Assembly: GCF_023008405.1 (NCBI RefSeq) | Contig: NZ_CP095376.1 | Span: forward strand, 2,008,001 to 2,072,000 | From: Amycolatopsis sp. FBCC-B4732 | GTDB lineage: Bacteria > Actinomycetota > Actinomycetes > Mycobacteriales > Pseudonocardiaceae | Direction of reading: 5' to 3' | Length of the DNA: 64,000 bases | Shown here: positions 26,357 to 34,506 of the stretch, one piece after another | How the letters are laid out: each line of letters begins with the position of its first letter | Position numbering within the stretch: the first letter of the stretch is position 1 | Position numbers and translations under genes: made by a program | Notes under the pieces: generated by a model | Seen by the model: the letters and a program-made list of their open reading frames with translations, nothing else | Database searches by the model: none | What the model was told of the DNA's origin: nothing

Positions 26357-27337
26357 ATGGATGACGAGCCTGTGGAGACCGGTCGGGGGGACGCCGTCGT
26401 ACCGGGGATCCGGTCGGTGCTGGAGCGGACCGACGCCGCCGTCGAGGATGTGCCGATGAGCAGGCTTTTCCCGGCCGACTCCCCTCGGCTCGGCGGGGAA
26501 GACCTGCGGCACGTCGAGCTGCTCGCCGAGTCCGGTGGCCCGCTTCCGCCGATCCTCGTCCACCGCTCGTCGATGCGCGTGATCGACGGCATGCACCGGC
26601 TGCGGGTGGCCCAGTTGCGCGGGGACCAGACGATCGCTGTGAGGTTCTTCGACGGCAGCGACGACTTCGCTTTCGTGCTGTCCGTGGCCGCGAACATCGC
26701 GCACGGGCTGCCGCTGTCGCTGGTCGACCGGCGGGCTGCGGCACGTCGGATCGTGACGTCGCGGCCGGACTGGTCGGACCGCGCCATCGCCGCCGCCACC
26801 GGGCTGGCGGCCAAGACGGTCAAAGGTATCCGGCAGAGTGCAACCGCGGACCTTCCGCAGTCGAACACCCGGCTCGGCCGCGACGGGCGGATGCGGCCGG
26901 TGAGTGCGGCCGAAGGTCGGCGGGTCGCCGGCGAGATCTTCGCGGCCCGCCCCGACGTCTCGCTGCGCGAGGTCGCCCGCATCGCCGGCATCTCGACCGG
27001 GACCGCCCGCGACGTCCGGATCCGCCTCTCGAACGGGGGGTCGCCGGTACCCGGGCCACCGGCGAGGCCGGATCAGGGGCCGGCCCGGTCCGAAAAGGAC
27101 TCCGCGTCGATCCTGCGGGCCTTGCGGACGGATCCCTCACTGAGGCATTCCAACGCCGGCCGGCTCCTGCTGCGGTGGCTGCACCGCAAGGCGGTCGACC
27201 GGCACGGCTGGCGGGATCTCACGAGCATGGTCCCCGGGCACTGCGTCGGCGTCGTCGCCGAGCTGGCCCGTGCCTGTGCCCATGAGTGGGGGCGGTTCGC
27301 CGACGAACTGGAGCAGCGGGACGATGCCCCGGTGTGA
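26357..27337 (+). CDS. StrR/ParB-type pathway regulator
   Basis: A 326-residue protein. A ParB/Srx-like N-terminal domain (about residues 30-115) contains PPILVHRSSMRVIDGMHRLR. Two helix-turn-helix segments follow: WSDRAIAAATGLAAKTVKGI near residue 140 and VSLREVARIAGISTGTARDV near residue 200. This is the layout of StrR-type activators (StrR, Bbr, Tei15*), which switch on antibiotic clusters in actinomycetes. ATG 26357 follows GGGGG. It ends 8 bases from the end of the convergent MNIO gene, so it very likely controls the cluster to its right. Confidence 0.85.
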   Translation: MDDEPVETGRGDAVVPGIRSVLERTDAAVEDVPMSRLFPADSPRLGGEDLRHVELLAESGGPLPPILVHRSSMRVIDGMHRLRVAQLRGDQTIAVRFFDGSDDFAFVLSVAANIAHGLPLSLVDRRAAARRIVTSRPDWSDRAIAAATGLAAKTVKGIRQSATADLPQSNTRLGRDGRMRPVSAAEGRRVAGEIFAARPDVSLREVARIAGISTGTARDVRIRLSNGGSPVPGPPARPDQGPARSEKDSASILRALRTDPSLRHSNAGRLLLRWLHRKAVDRHGWRDLTSMVPGHCVGVVAELARACAHEWGRFADELEQRDDAPV

Positions 27338-27345
27338 CGGCTCGA

Positions 27346-28941
27346 TCAGTCGCCCGAGCAGCAGCGGGCGGTGCCGCACACCGGGGGTTCCTCATCGCGG
27401 CCCGGCGCGGACGGCCGTGAGGTCGGTGCCGTCTTTCCCCGCCGCGCGAACCGGCCGTCGCCCAGGTACACCAGTGTGATCCGCTCCGCGAGCCCGGACA
27501 GGGTGACCGCCGGGTCCGCGGCACCCTTCGCCGCGCGGTCGACGTCCACGCCGAACTGCTGCTCCCGCTCGGCACCGCCGTCCGCGACACAGGTGTTCAT
27601 CCACGTTTCGCAGCGCAGGAGTTCGTGCACGTTCCGGGCTTCGGCCATGTCGGGCAGCAGACTGTGGAAGGCGTCCGTGACGTTGGTCAGGTCCATCGGG
27701 CGGCTGCCGTCGAGGCCGTCGATCAGCCGGCCGTACAGCTGCTCTGCTGACCACCCGGCCAGGCGGCGCACCCAGGACGCCGTCACCGGGAAGTACGACG
27801 CGATGCCGTCGCCGACGACGAGCAGCCGGGACTGCCGGTCGTAGTCCCACCGCCGGCGTTCCGCGGTGGCGAACGCGTCGAGCAGCTCCGGCCCCTGTTC
27901 GTGCAGGCGGTCACCGGATATCGGCCGGTCGGAGTGCAGGAGGTCGAACAGCGCCACGGCTCGGACCTTCGCGGTCTGCCTGCTCTGCGCGAGCGGCTCG
28001 GCCGCGGTCTCGGTTGCGTTCCCGTCGAGCCACGCACGCACCGACGGGCGTTCCCGGGTGGCCTGCAGCCTGCGCAGCGCGCGCTCGGGGCGGCGGGCGC
28101 CGAACAGCTCGAGCGCGATCGCACGGAGGTGGGGCGCGGTGGCGATCACCTCGTCGATCAGGTCGAAGCAGACCGACACGACTTCCCGGTCCCCGTGGTC
28201 GTCCTGGTAGAAGAACCCTTCCCGCACCAGGTCGATGCTCCCGCCCGCGAAGTGGATCTCGGTGACGTGCTGCCAGGGGATCCGGTGGAAGTCGGCGGTG
28301 GCGGAGGCACCGCGGGCCAGCTGGTAGCTGAGCACGTGCCCGACGTCTACGCACATCCCGCAGCCGGTGGCCGTGCACAGGCGGTCGAAGAACTCGAAAG
28401 CGTTCATGTCGCCGAGCACGTACGACATGGGCGGGAACTCCGCGTTGAACGGGCGTCCGAGGATGCGCTGCACCCGGGTGACGTTGTCGATCGTCACGGC
28501 GAGGGTGTCGGCGGTCAGCGGCAACGGCATGAAGTGCGGGTACACGTGCCGTTCGCTCATCAGCCAGACACCCAGGTCCTCGGTGACCCACGGCGAGCCG
28601 CTCACCCGCAGGAGCTCGCCGAGCTCCGCGAGGTCGTGCTCGGTCGGCGGCTCGGCGTAGACCGGATTGACATTCGTACTGTGCACCAGCACCGTCGCGT
28701 GCCCGGCGAGCTCGCGCACACCGCGGCGGGAGAACCCGCCCTGTCCCTGGCGTTCGTGGCGGCGGCGGACGTCGGCGTACGGGACCGGCCCGCGCCGCCG
28801 CGCGCTCGGGGCGGTGACCTCGAAGAAGTCCACGCCGGCTCGAGCCGGGTCGAGATAGGCCTCGTGGAAATCGGACGGGTTCATGCCGATCCCCAGCCCG
28901 TACCGCGGAACGTCGGCGAAGTAGTCCGGGCCGAACTCCAT
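27346..28941 (-). CDS. DUF692/MNIO enzyme with long C-terminal extension
   Basis: A 531-residue protein. Residues 1-290 are a divergent multinuclear non-heme iron oxidase (DUF692) barrel. Likely metal ligands are Glu121 in TEDLGVW, Asp199 in CVDVGH, Glu228 and His230 in TEIHFAGG, Asp248 and His249 in DDHGD, and Glu278. The usual Asn-Asn after the Asp ligand is Gly-His here. Residues 300-530 are an extra domain not found in standard 280-residue MNIOs, and the protein ends VCGTARCCSGD. MNIOs modify Cys, Asn or Asp in RiPP precursors, normally with a partner protein; the extension may be that partner. ATG 28941 follows GGAGG. It is divergent from the 51-residue peptide gene. Confidence 0.8.
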   Translation of the reverse strand: MEFGPDYFADVPRYGLGIGMNPSDFHEAYLDPARAGVDFFEVTAPSARRRGPVPYADVRRRHERQGQGGFSRRGVRELAGHATVLVHSTNVNPVYAEPPTEHDLAELGELLRVSGSPWVTEDLGVWLMSERHVYPHFMPLPLTADTLAVTIDNVTRVQRILGRPFNAEFPPMSYVLGDMNAFEFFDRLCTATGCGMCVDVGHVLSYQLARGASATADFHRIPWQHVTEIHFAGGSIDLVREGFFYQDDHGDREVVSVCFDLIDEVIATAPHLRAIALELFGARRPERALRRLQATRERPSVRAWLDGNATETAAEPLAQSRQTAKVRAVALFDLLHSDRPISGDRLHEQGPELLDAFATAERRRWDYDRQSRLLVVGDGIASYFPVTASWVRRLAGWSAEQLYGRLIDGLDGSRPMDLTNVTDAFHSLLPDMAEARNVHELLRCETWMNTCVADGGAEREQQFGVDVDRAAKGAADPAVTLSGLAERITLVYLGDGRFARRGKTAPTSRPSAPGRDEEPPVCGTARCCSGD

Positions 28942-29005
28942 GCGGGTCAACCTCCGTGCGTCGGGATGTCCGCCGACCTTAACCATTCACCCGGCACCGG
29001 AACAC

Positions 29006-29034
29006 TTCTCAGCCCGGCCCGCCTTCGTTATCGT
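29006..29034 (+). promoter_or_regulatory. Predicted sigma-70 type promoter of a leaderless transcript
   Basis: A -35 element, TTCTCA at 29006-29011, and a -10 element, TATCGT at 29029-29034, are separated by 17 bases. The ATG of the peptide gene begins 8 bases after the -10, so transcription would start at or next to the start codon. No ribosome site is present, which fits a leaderless mRNA. Confidence 0.5.
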
Positions 29035-29041
29035 CGATCGC

Positions 29042-29197
29042 ATGACAACTGACAACACGCCGGAAGAAGTTCCCCGCCACAACGACGACGATCTGCAGGA
29101 AATCGAGTTCTCGGCATTGGAGCCGGACGACGCCGCGGCCCTGGAGAACCGGGTCTACCTGTTGGGAGTGCACGCCGACGGTCCGCGCGGACTGTAG
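29042..29197 (+). CDS. Acidic 51-residue peptide, candidate RiPP precursor
   Basis: A 51-residue peptide beginning MTTDNTPEEV. Residues 1-35 carry 12 Asp/Glu and few basic residues, like a RiPP leader (for example DDDLQEIEFSALEP). The last 16 residues, RVYLLGVHADGPRGL with the preceding Asn, are hydrophobic and Gly-rich and could be the core. It has no Cys, Ser or Thr in this tail. It is divergent from the MNIO gene and 7 bases before a nucleotidyltransferase. A longer frame upstream (from 28940) reads through the promoter and is rejected. The precursor role is inferred from size, composition and place. Confidence 0.6.
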   Translation: MTTDNTPEEVPRHNDDDLQEIEFSALEPDDAAALENRVYLLGVHADGPRGL

Positions 29198-29204
29198 CGC
29201 GGCG

Positions 29205-30335
29205 GTGATCACGGCCCACACCGGAGCCGGAGCGGAGTCCGCGCGCCGTGTGGACGGGGAATCTCGTTCCACACGGCCCGGCTCCGCCGGCAACGACACT
29301 TTTTTCCTCGCGCGGCGGGCCGCGCGGGAATTGGCGGACCGCCCCGGCGTCATCGGCGCATTTGTCGTGGGCGGTATTGCGCAGGGATTGCACACCCCGA
29401 ACAGTGATATCGACATCCACCTCGTCGGCGGCGATTCACCGGCGCCGCGGACGCAGTTCGGCATCGGCCGGACCCGCGTCGACGTGCACCAGGTGCCGCT
29501 CACCCGGCTGGCCGCGCTCGTCGACGCGGTGACGGCCGCCGATGTGGCCGATGCGCTCGCCCCGACCGTGCCGACCGCAGACCTCGAACTGCTGGCCAGG
29601 GTGTCGCAGGCGGACGTCGTGGTGGCCTCCGATGCGCTGCGAGCCCTCCTGGACCGGCTGGCCACGAGTGCCCCGGCCGTGCGCCGGCAGCTGCTGCGAC
29701 ACTGGCTCACGACCGCGCACCTGTGGTGGGAGGACCACGACGGCTTCCTCCGCATCGGCGAGCAGGACGGCGCGCTCGACGCGGCGCGGCGGAGCCTCGT
29801 CGCGGCGGGCAAGGCGGTGCTGGTCGCCCGCGGCGACCTCCACCCGGCACCGAAGTGGGTGTGGCGGCAGCTGGACCGCTCGGCGCCGCGCGGGTTCCCC
29901 ACCGAACTGTTCCGGGCACTGGGCCGGGCCGATCTTGCCTCCGCGCGTGACGGGGTGACCACTGCCGACCTCGAACAGCTCCTGCAGACCTGCCTGCTGG
30001 CCGCGGCCACGGTCGGCTGGCACGGCGGTGCCCTGGCGGACTGGACGCACTGGCAGCGGGGGAGCGGGGCTTTGGCGCGGGCGGCCGGCTGGCACCCCCG
30101 AGCGGCGGTCACCGGGGTGGTGGCCGCTCTCGCGGGCCGCCGCCGAGTCGCCCTGCGCCCGGACGCGGCACTGGTGTGGGCCTTGAGCGGTGGCGTGACG
30201 GACGAGGAACTGGCCGAGCGGATCCGTGCCGTGGGCGCGGAACTTCCGGTCTACGCGAACCTGACCGCCGCGCGCCGCGAGGTCGTCGTGGCGCGGCTGC
30301 TCGCGTCGGGACTGCTGGTCCGGGACCGCGGATGA
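29205..30335 (+). CDS. Nucleotidyltransferase (minimal NTase fold)
   Basis: A 376-residue protein starting with GTG. The nucleotidyltransferase signature reads VVGGIAQGLHTPNSDIDIHL. The Gly pair is at residues 56-57 and the metal-binding aspartates are Asp68 and Asp70. A helical middle region follows, and the C-terminal 70 residues look like a winged helix (VTDEELAERIRAVG). Such enzymes transfer a nucleotide to small molecules, RNA or proteins. It starts 7 bases after the acidic peptide gene and its stop overlaps the next gene as ATGA, so the three form one operon. The substrate is unknown; the peptide is an obvious candidate. Confidence 0.8.
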   Translation: MITAHTGAGAESARRVDGESRSTRPGSAGNDTFFLARRAARELADRPGVIGAFVVGGIAQGLHTPNSDIDIHLVGGDSPAPRTQFGIGRTRVDVHQVPLTRLAALVDAVTAADVADALAPTVPTADLELLARVSQADVVVASDALRALLDRLATSAPAVRRQLLRHWLTTAHLWWEDHDGFLRIGEQDGALDAARRSLVAAGKAVLVARGDLHPAPKWVWRQLDRSAPRGFPTELFRALGRADLASARDGVTTADLEQLLQTCLLAAATVGWHGGALADWTHWQRGSGALARAAGWHPRAAVTGVVAALAGRRRVALRPDAALVWALSGGVTDEELAERIRAVGAELPVYANLTAARREVVVARLLASGLLVRDRG

Positions 30336-32551
30336 CCGATATCGAACTCCGGTTCCGGGAGAGCGCCGTCCTGGACCTCTTCCTCGCCCTGCACCGTGAA
30401 CTGAAGGGCCGGATGCCCTGGGAGATCGGCCTGGTGCAGAACCCGCCGGTGGCCGACATCGCGCGGTTCCGCACCGCTCTTCGTGCCCTGCGCGGCAACG
30501 GTGCCGACACCCTGCCCGCCTGGCTCGCGACCGCGCACGACATCGCCGAGCTGTCCGGCCCGTCGCCGGCCGCACCCGCCGCGATCGCGGAACCGGTCGG
30601 GGCCGCGCTCACGGCCGCGGCGCCGGTCCTCATGCCGGTCATCGACCGATGGGCTGGCCGGCGGACGGCCGCGGCGGTCGAAGTCGCCCGGCTCCTGCCG
30701 TTCGACCGGATCGAACCGCTGCTGCGGAACGCGCTCGGTGTCACCGACGGCCCGCCGCTGTCGCTGGCGCTGCACTTGGTGCCCTACGCGCCGCATTCTC
30801 CGGGTGTCGGGTTCCTGACCGAGGGTGGCAGGCCTGCCGCCGCCTACGCCGACTGCCGTCGCTTCTCCGGATCCACCCTCGCCGACTGCGTGCTCACGCT
30901 GGTCTGCTGGGCGCTTCTGACCACATCGGACGGTCCCGCCACCCTCACCGCGGAGCTGGCCGCGCGGCTGCCCGGGGCGACGCCTTACGCACGCAGGCTC
31001 CGCGCCGTGCTGATCAAGCTCCTCGTCGAGTACACGGCCGGGCACTTCGTCGCGGCGGAAGAACCCACGCACCGCGCGTGCGTGGACGTGCTCGGGTCCG
31101 CCTGGCGCTTCCCCCGGCTCGTCGCGGTGGTCGAGCGGCACTGGGGCGCGTTCCTCGCGGGGCGGATGAGCCGTGAAGAGGCACTGTCCGCATTGGCCGG
31201 GGAAGTAGCCTCGCACCGGCCACAGTGGTACGTCGACCACGTGGACGGGTCGTCCCTGGCCGCCGACTTCTACCTCCTCGAAATGATGACGGCGGGCGGC
31301 GACCGCGAAGCCGGGATCCGGCTCGCGCGCTGGGTGCCCCGGCTCGCCTACTACTTCGCCCGCCAGCTCGACCTGATCATCGGCCTGGAACTGGGGCACT
31401 ACGAACGCGCGCACACCGACCCCCTCCCAGACCCGCTCGTGACGTTCATCAGGCAGGTGACGTCCGAGTCGAGCTCGGTCGCCTGGGCGCGGGTGCGGGC
31501 GGAACTGGGCCAGGTGCGGGCCCTGTCCCTGGCGGCGGACGCGTTCGCCGGGCCCGGCACCGAGTACGGCGGCCGGCTCTGGGCTCCGGTCGCCACGCTG
31601 CTGCGCGCGTACGTCTGCCACGAGCTGTCCGAGGCGGTCTTCGTCGACCAGTGCTTCACCATGGAGCACAACAACGGATCGCTGTTCGACAAGTTCTTCC
31701 TGACCGAGGACATGCCCGCGGTGCTGGACGCGCAGGCGGCGGGCGACGTCGACGTCCTGCTGGCGCACGCCTCGGCCGAGGTCCGGTGCCGGTGGCAGGG
31801 CTACGCGCGCGGCAAGCTCCGCGCCGCCGACCCCGCATGGGCCGCCGGCGGCGCCGCGGTTCCGCTCCCGGCCCCGTCCGCGGCTCCACTGTGGACGACC
31901 TGCACGATCACGGCGGGCACGCCGGGCGCACTCGGGTGCGGCAGTTCCGCGACGGCCGAAGAGATCCGCGGGCCGGGACGCCGGCCCGATCCGCGGCCGG
32001 TGCACGTGCGCGACCGGGTGCTGCGCAAGCCCATCTCGTTGCCGCTGCGCCGCTACGTCGGTGTGAGGGCGACGCTGCTGACGAACCTGGGGCCGGTGAC
32101 CATGAACCTGTGGCCCGAGCTGGCCCCGTACTCGGTGGACAACTTCGTGCGCCTCGCCGAGGGCACCCGCCGGTGGAAGGACCCGCACACCGGGCGGGAC
32201 GGGGACGGCGGCTTCTACGACGGCACGCGGTTCTTCCGGCGGGTGCCCGGGTTCCTGGTGCAGGCCGGGGACCGGACCGAGACCGGCCAGGGTGGTCCCG
32301 GCTACCGCGTGCCGGACGAGCCGGACGCCCGGCGACCGTTCGACCGGCCGTTCCTCGTCGCGCTGTCGAACCTGGGCCCGGCCAGCTCCGGTTCGCAGTT
32401 CTTCGTCACGCTGGCTCCCGCCGAGCACCTGTCCGGCTACTTCAACCAGTTCGGGGAGATCGCCGACGACGCCTCACGGTCCGTGCTCGCCTCGATCGCC
32501 GTGGCCGAGCAGCCGCCGGTCGTCGAGTCCGTCGCCGTGGCGGTCTGGTGA
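30332..32551 (+). CDS. Unknown domain fused to cyclophilin peptidyl-prolyl isomerase
   Basis: A 739-residue protein. Residues 577-739 form a complete cyclophilin, with YDGTRFFRRVPGFLVQAGD (catalytic Arg near 636) and SNLGPASSGSQFFVTLAP. Residues 1-560 match no family I recognise. This part is mostly helical with two blocks, the second containing QCFTMEHNNGSLFDKFF. No signal peptide is seen, so it is cytoplasmic. The start overlaps the nucleotidyltransferase stop (ATGA). The isomerase may set proline geometry in a peptide substrate, or simply assist folding. Its 3' end overlaps the convergent phosphoesterase gene by 78 bases. Confidence 0.85.
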   Translation: MTDIELRFRESAVLDLFLALHRELKGRMPWEIGLVQNPPVADIARFRTALRALRGNGADTLPAWLATAHDIAELSGPSPAAPAAIAEPVGAALTAAAPVLMPVIDRWAGRRTAAAVEVARLLPFDRIEPLLRNALGVTDGPPLSLALHLVPYAPHSPGVGFLTEGGRPAAAYADCRRFSGSTLADCVLTLVCWALLTTSDGPATLTAELAARLPGATPYARRLRAVLIKLLVEYTAGHFVAAEEPTHRACVDVLGSAWRFPRLVAVVERHWGAFLAGRMSREEALSALAGEVASHRPQWYVDHVDGSSLAADFYLLEMMTAGGDREAGIRLARWVPRLAYYFARQLDLIIGLELGHYERAHTDPLPDPLVTFIRQVTSESSSVAWARVRAELGQVRALSLAADAFAGPGTEYGGRLWAPVATLLRAYVCHELSEAVFVDQCFTMEHNNGSLFDKFFLTEDMPAVLDAQAAGDVDVLLAHASAEVRCRWQGYARGKLRAADPAWAAGGAAVPLPAPSAAPLWTTCTITAGTPGALGCGSSATAEEIRGPGRRPDPRPVHVRDRVLRKPISLPLRRYVGVRATLLTNLGPVTMNLWPELAPYSVDNFVRLAEGTRRWKDPHTGRDGDGGFYDGTRFFRRVPGFLVQAGDRTETGQGGPGYRVPDEPDARRPFDRPFLVALSNLGPASSGSQFFVTLAPAEHLSGYFNQFGEIADDASRSVLASIAVAEQPPVVESVAVAVW

Positions 32552-33310
32552 CCGCCGTACGGCGACGAGGTCGACCACGACCGCGGCGTGGTCCGACGCC
32601 CACAGCGCGTTCCTCGGCTCGTCGGCGGCCACCGCTGCCGACCGGACCGTGAGGCTGCCGCCGGCGCCGACGAGGACGTAGTCGATCCGCACGGACATCG
32701 CGCCACCCGGCGCCTCCGCATCCCCGGTCAGCCAAGTGTGCCCGGGTCCGGCGGCACCGGGCCACGCGTCGGTGAAGTGGCCGCGCACGGCGTCGAGCAC
32801 CGGTGACGCCGGGCGGGCGTTGAAGTCTCCGGTGAGCACCGCGGGCAAGTCGCCGGGGCCCCAGTCCACGGCCGCCCGGCACAGCCGCTGCACCTGGTCG
32901 CACCGGAAGCGGACGTCACCGTGGGCGGACAGGTGGGCGGTGTGGAACGGCAGCAGGCCGTCCGGGGTGCGGACCAGGGCGCTCAGCGCGGTCCTGGCGT
33001 GCGCGTCGGACAAGATCGTGACGCGCGTCCGCTCGATCGGCCACCTGCTCAGCACGGCGGTGCCGTGCCGGACCGAGTCGTCCCGGATCCGCCGCTGCCA
33101 GTACCGCTGGTTGCGCGCCGGGCCCCACGCCCACCGCAGGCCCAGCTCGCCGGCCAGCGACTCGGCGAGGTTCTCCTCGTCGTCCTGCCACACCTCCTGC
33201 AGACCGCAGATGTCGGGCGCGGTTTCGGCGAGGACTTCCAGGATGAGCCGGCGCCGTGCCCGCCAGTCGCCGAACCGCCACCACAGGTTCCAGCTGAGTA
33301 CCCGGACCAC
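32474..33310 (-). CDS. Endonuclease/exonuclease/phosphatase family enzyme
   Basis: A 278-residue enzyme of the EEP (DNase I-like) fold with all usual motifs: LSWNLWW (Asn8), GLQEVW (metal-binding Glu), TAHLSAHG, TGDFNARP, SVRIDYVLV and ASDHAAVVVDL. It should hydrolyse phosphodiester or phosphomonoester bonds with Mg. No signal peptide is seen. It is the last gene of the minus-strand cluster operon, 4 bases after the second nucleotidyltransferase. In this setting it may remove or process a nucleotidyl or phosphate group, which is inference. The last 20 residues lie antisense to the cyclophilin. Confidence 0.85.
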   Translation of the reverse strand: MVRVLSWNLWWRFGDWRARRRLILEVLAETAPDICGLQEVWQDDEENLAESLAGELGLRWAWGPARNQRYWQRRIRDDSVRHGTAVLSRWPIERTRVTILSDAHARTALSALVRTPDGLLPFHTAHLSAHGDVRFRCDQVQRLCRAAVDWGPGDLPAVLTGDFNARPASPVLDAVRGHFTDAWPGAAGPGHTWLTGDAEAPGGAMSVRIDYVLVGAGGSLTVRSAAVAADEPRNALWASDHAAVVVDLVAVRRSPDRHGDGLDDRRLLGHGDRGEHGP

Positions 33311-33314
33311 GGGG

Positions 33315-34409
33315 TCAGCCCGCCGCGGCCGCTAGGTGCCGGATCGCGCCTTCGTAGTCGTCGGCGCTGACAGTCTCGTGGACGGTCGCCAGGAAGTCGC
33401 CGACCGGCGTCCGGAGGATCACGTGGTCCCCGAACACCTCGGTCCGGGCCGGCGTCTGCTCGGCGGGGACGTCGTGGATCCGCAGCGGGACGCTGGGCAC
33501 CGGCACGCCCGCGGCCAGCCAGCGCCAGACCGGGCCGGGCAGCGACCGGTCGATGGGGGGACGCGACCACACCGCCCGCCGGCCGAGCTCGGCGCCGGCC
33601 GCTGCGGCCACCACGCGGGCCACCGGGCCCAGGTCGCCGATGTCGCAGTGTTCCGCCGTGGCGCCGAGCAGTTCGGCGAGCTCGGGCGCCAGCCGGCACT
33701 CGGCGGCGGCCGCGACGACGTCGGGCACCGAGGGCAGTTCGCTGTCGGCCAGGGCGAGGACGTCGGCGAAGTCCTTGACGTTGAACGGCCGCTGGAAGCG
33801 CTCCTCGGACAGCACGAGCAGGTCGGTGAGCACCGAGGGCAATCCGGCGGGCAGCGACCGGACCCCGACGGCCGCCGCGTTGCCCATCAGGGGCGTCGCG
33901 AAGATCTCGGCCTTCATCGGGCGGTCCAGCCACGGATCGGCGGGTGGCCACCGCAGCGTGACGAACGGCAGCCGATCGGGGCCGTGCAACACGACCGCGA
34001 CGTCCTGGACCGGGCGGGCGCGGACGATGGCGGCGGCGGCCCGCCAGATATCCGGGGCTCCGGCCACCAGCAGGTCGACGTCCCCGACGGGCCGGAGGAG
34101 ATCGCCCGGGTAGTGGCGCGCCAGCGACGAACCTTTGACCACGCGCGCGCCCGGCACCGTGCGCCGCACCTCGCCGACCAGGTCCCGGTAGTCCTCGGCC
34201 CGGGCTGCCGCCCTGGCGAGCAGGCCGGTGCTGCCCGGACCGAGCTCGGCGCCGGTGCGGCGCGCGACGGTCAGCACCAGCTGCGGCACCGTGCCGCGCA
34301 CCGCCGCCGCGGCCTCGAGCAGGTGGTGGGGTTGTGCCTCCTCGGCCACGCCGAGGATCCGGCGCAGCAGCGGGAGGGTGAGCTGGTCGATTTTCCGCGG
34401 TCGGGTCAC
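33315..34409 (-). CDS. Nucleotidyltransferase, NTP_transf_5-like
   Basis: A 364-residue protein. The signature VVKGSSLARHYPGDLLRPVG followed by DVDLLVAG places it in the uncharacterised nucleotidyltransferase group (PF14907 type), with Lys92-Gly93 and the aspartate pair Asp110/Asp112. Members occur in lasso peptide and other RiPP clusters. It is unlike the NTase at 29205. GTG 34409 is preferred because GGGAG lies five bases upstream; ATG 34421 is the longer option. A hairpin and the 29-residue peptide gene lie just upstream. Confidence 0.78.
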   Translation of the reverse strand: MTRPRKIDQLTLPLLRRILGVAEEAQPHHLLEAAAAVRGTVPQLVLTVARRTGAELGPGSTGLLARAAARAEDYRDLVGEVRRTVPGARVVKGSSLARHYPGDLLRPVGDVDLLVAGAPDIWRAAAAIVRARPVQDVAVVLHGPDRLPFVTLRWPPADPWLDRPMKAEIFATPLMGNAAAVGVRSLPAGLPSVLTDLLVLSEERFQRPFNVKDFADVLALADSELPSVPDVVAAAAECRLAPELAELLGATAEHCDIGDLGPVARVVAAAAGAELGRRAVWSRPPIDRSLPGPVWRWLAAGVPVPSVPLRIHDVPAEQTPARTEVFGDHVILRTPVGDFLATVHETVSADDYEGAIRHLAAAAG

Positions 34410-34429
34410 GAGAACTCCCATCGACGTGA

Positions 34430-34473
34430 ACGACCGCCGTGCGCCCCGCGGCGCGGGGTCACACGGCGGTCGT
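34430..34473 (-). terminator. Strong hairpin after the 29-residue peptide gene
   Basis: ACGACCGCCGTG at 34430-34441 pairs exactly with CACGGCGGTCGT at 34462-34473. Inside, CCCCGC and GCGGGG form a second stem around GGC. In the direction of transcription it lies 34 bases after the peptide stop and before the nucleotidyltransferase. Such partial terminators are common after RiPP precursor genes and keep precursor mRNA in excess. Confidence 0.65.
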
Positions 34474-34506
34474 CCGCACTCCGTAAGTGCCTTTCCCGGC
34501 GGGGAG

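Noticed and set aside
26858..26866. StrR-type half-site CAGTCGAAC
   Set aside because: It lies inside the regulator coding sequence, and the matching GTTCGACTG half is absent at the expected distance, so it is probably coincidence.
28940..29041. N-terminal extension of the acidic peptide to 85 residues
   Set aside because: The extra codons cover the predicted -35 and -10 elements and the divergent MNIO ribosome site, and their composition is unlike the peptide.
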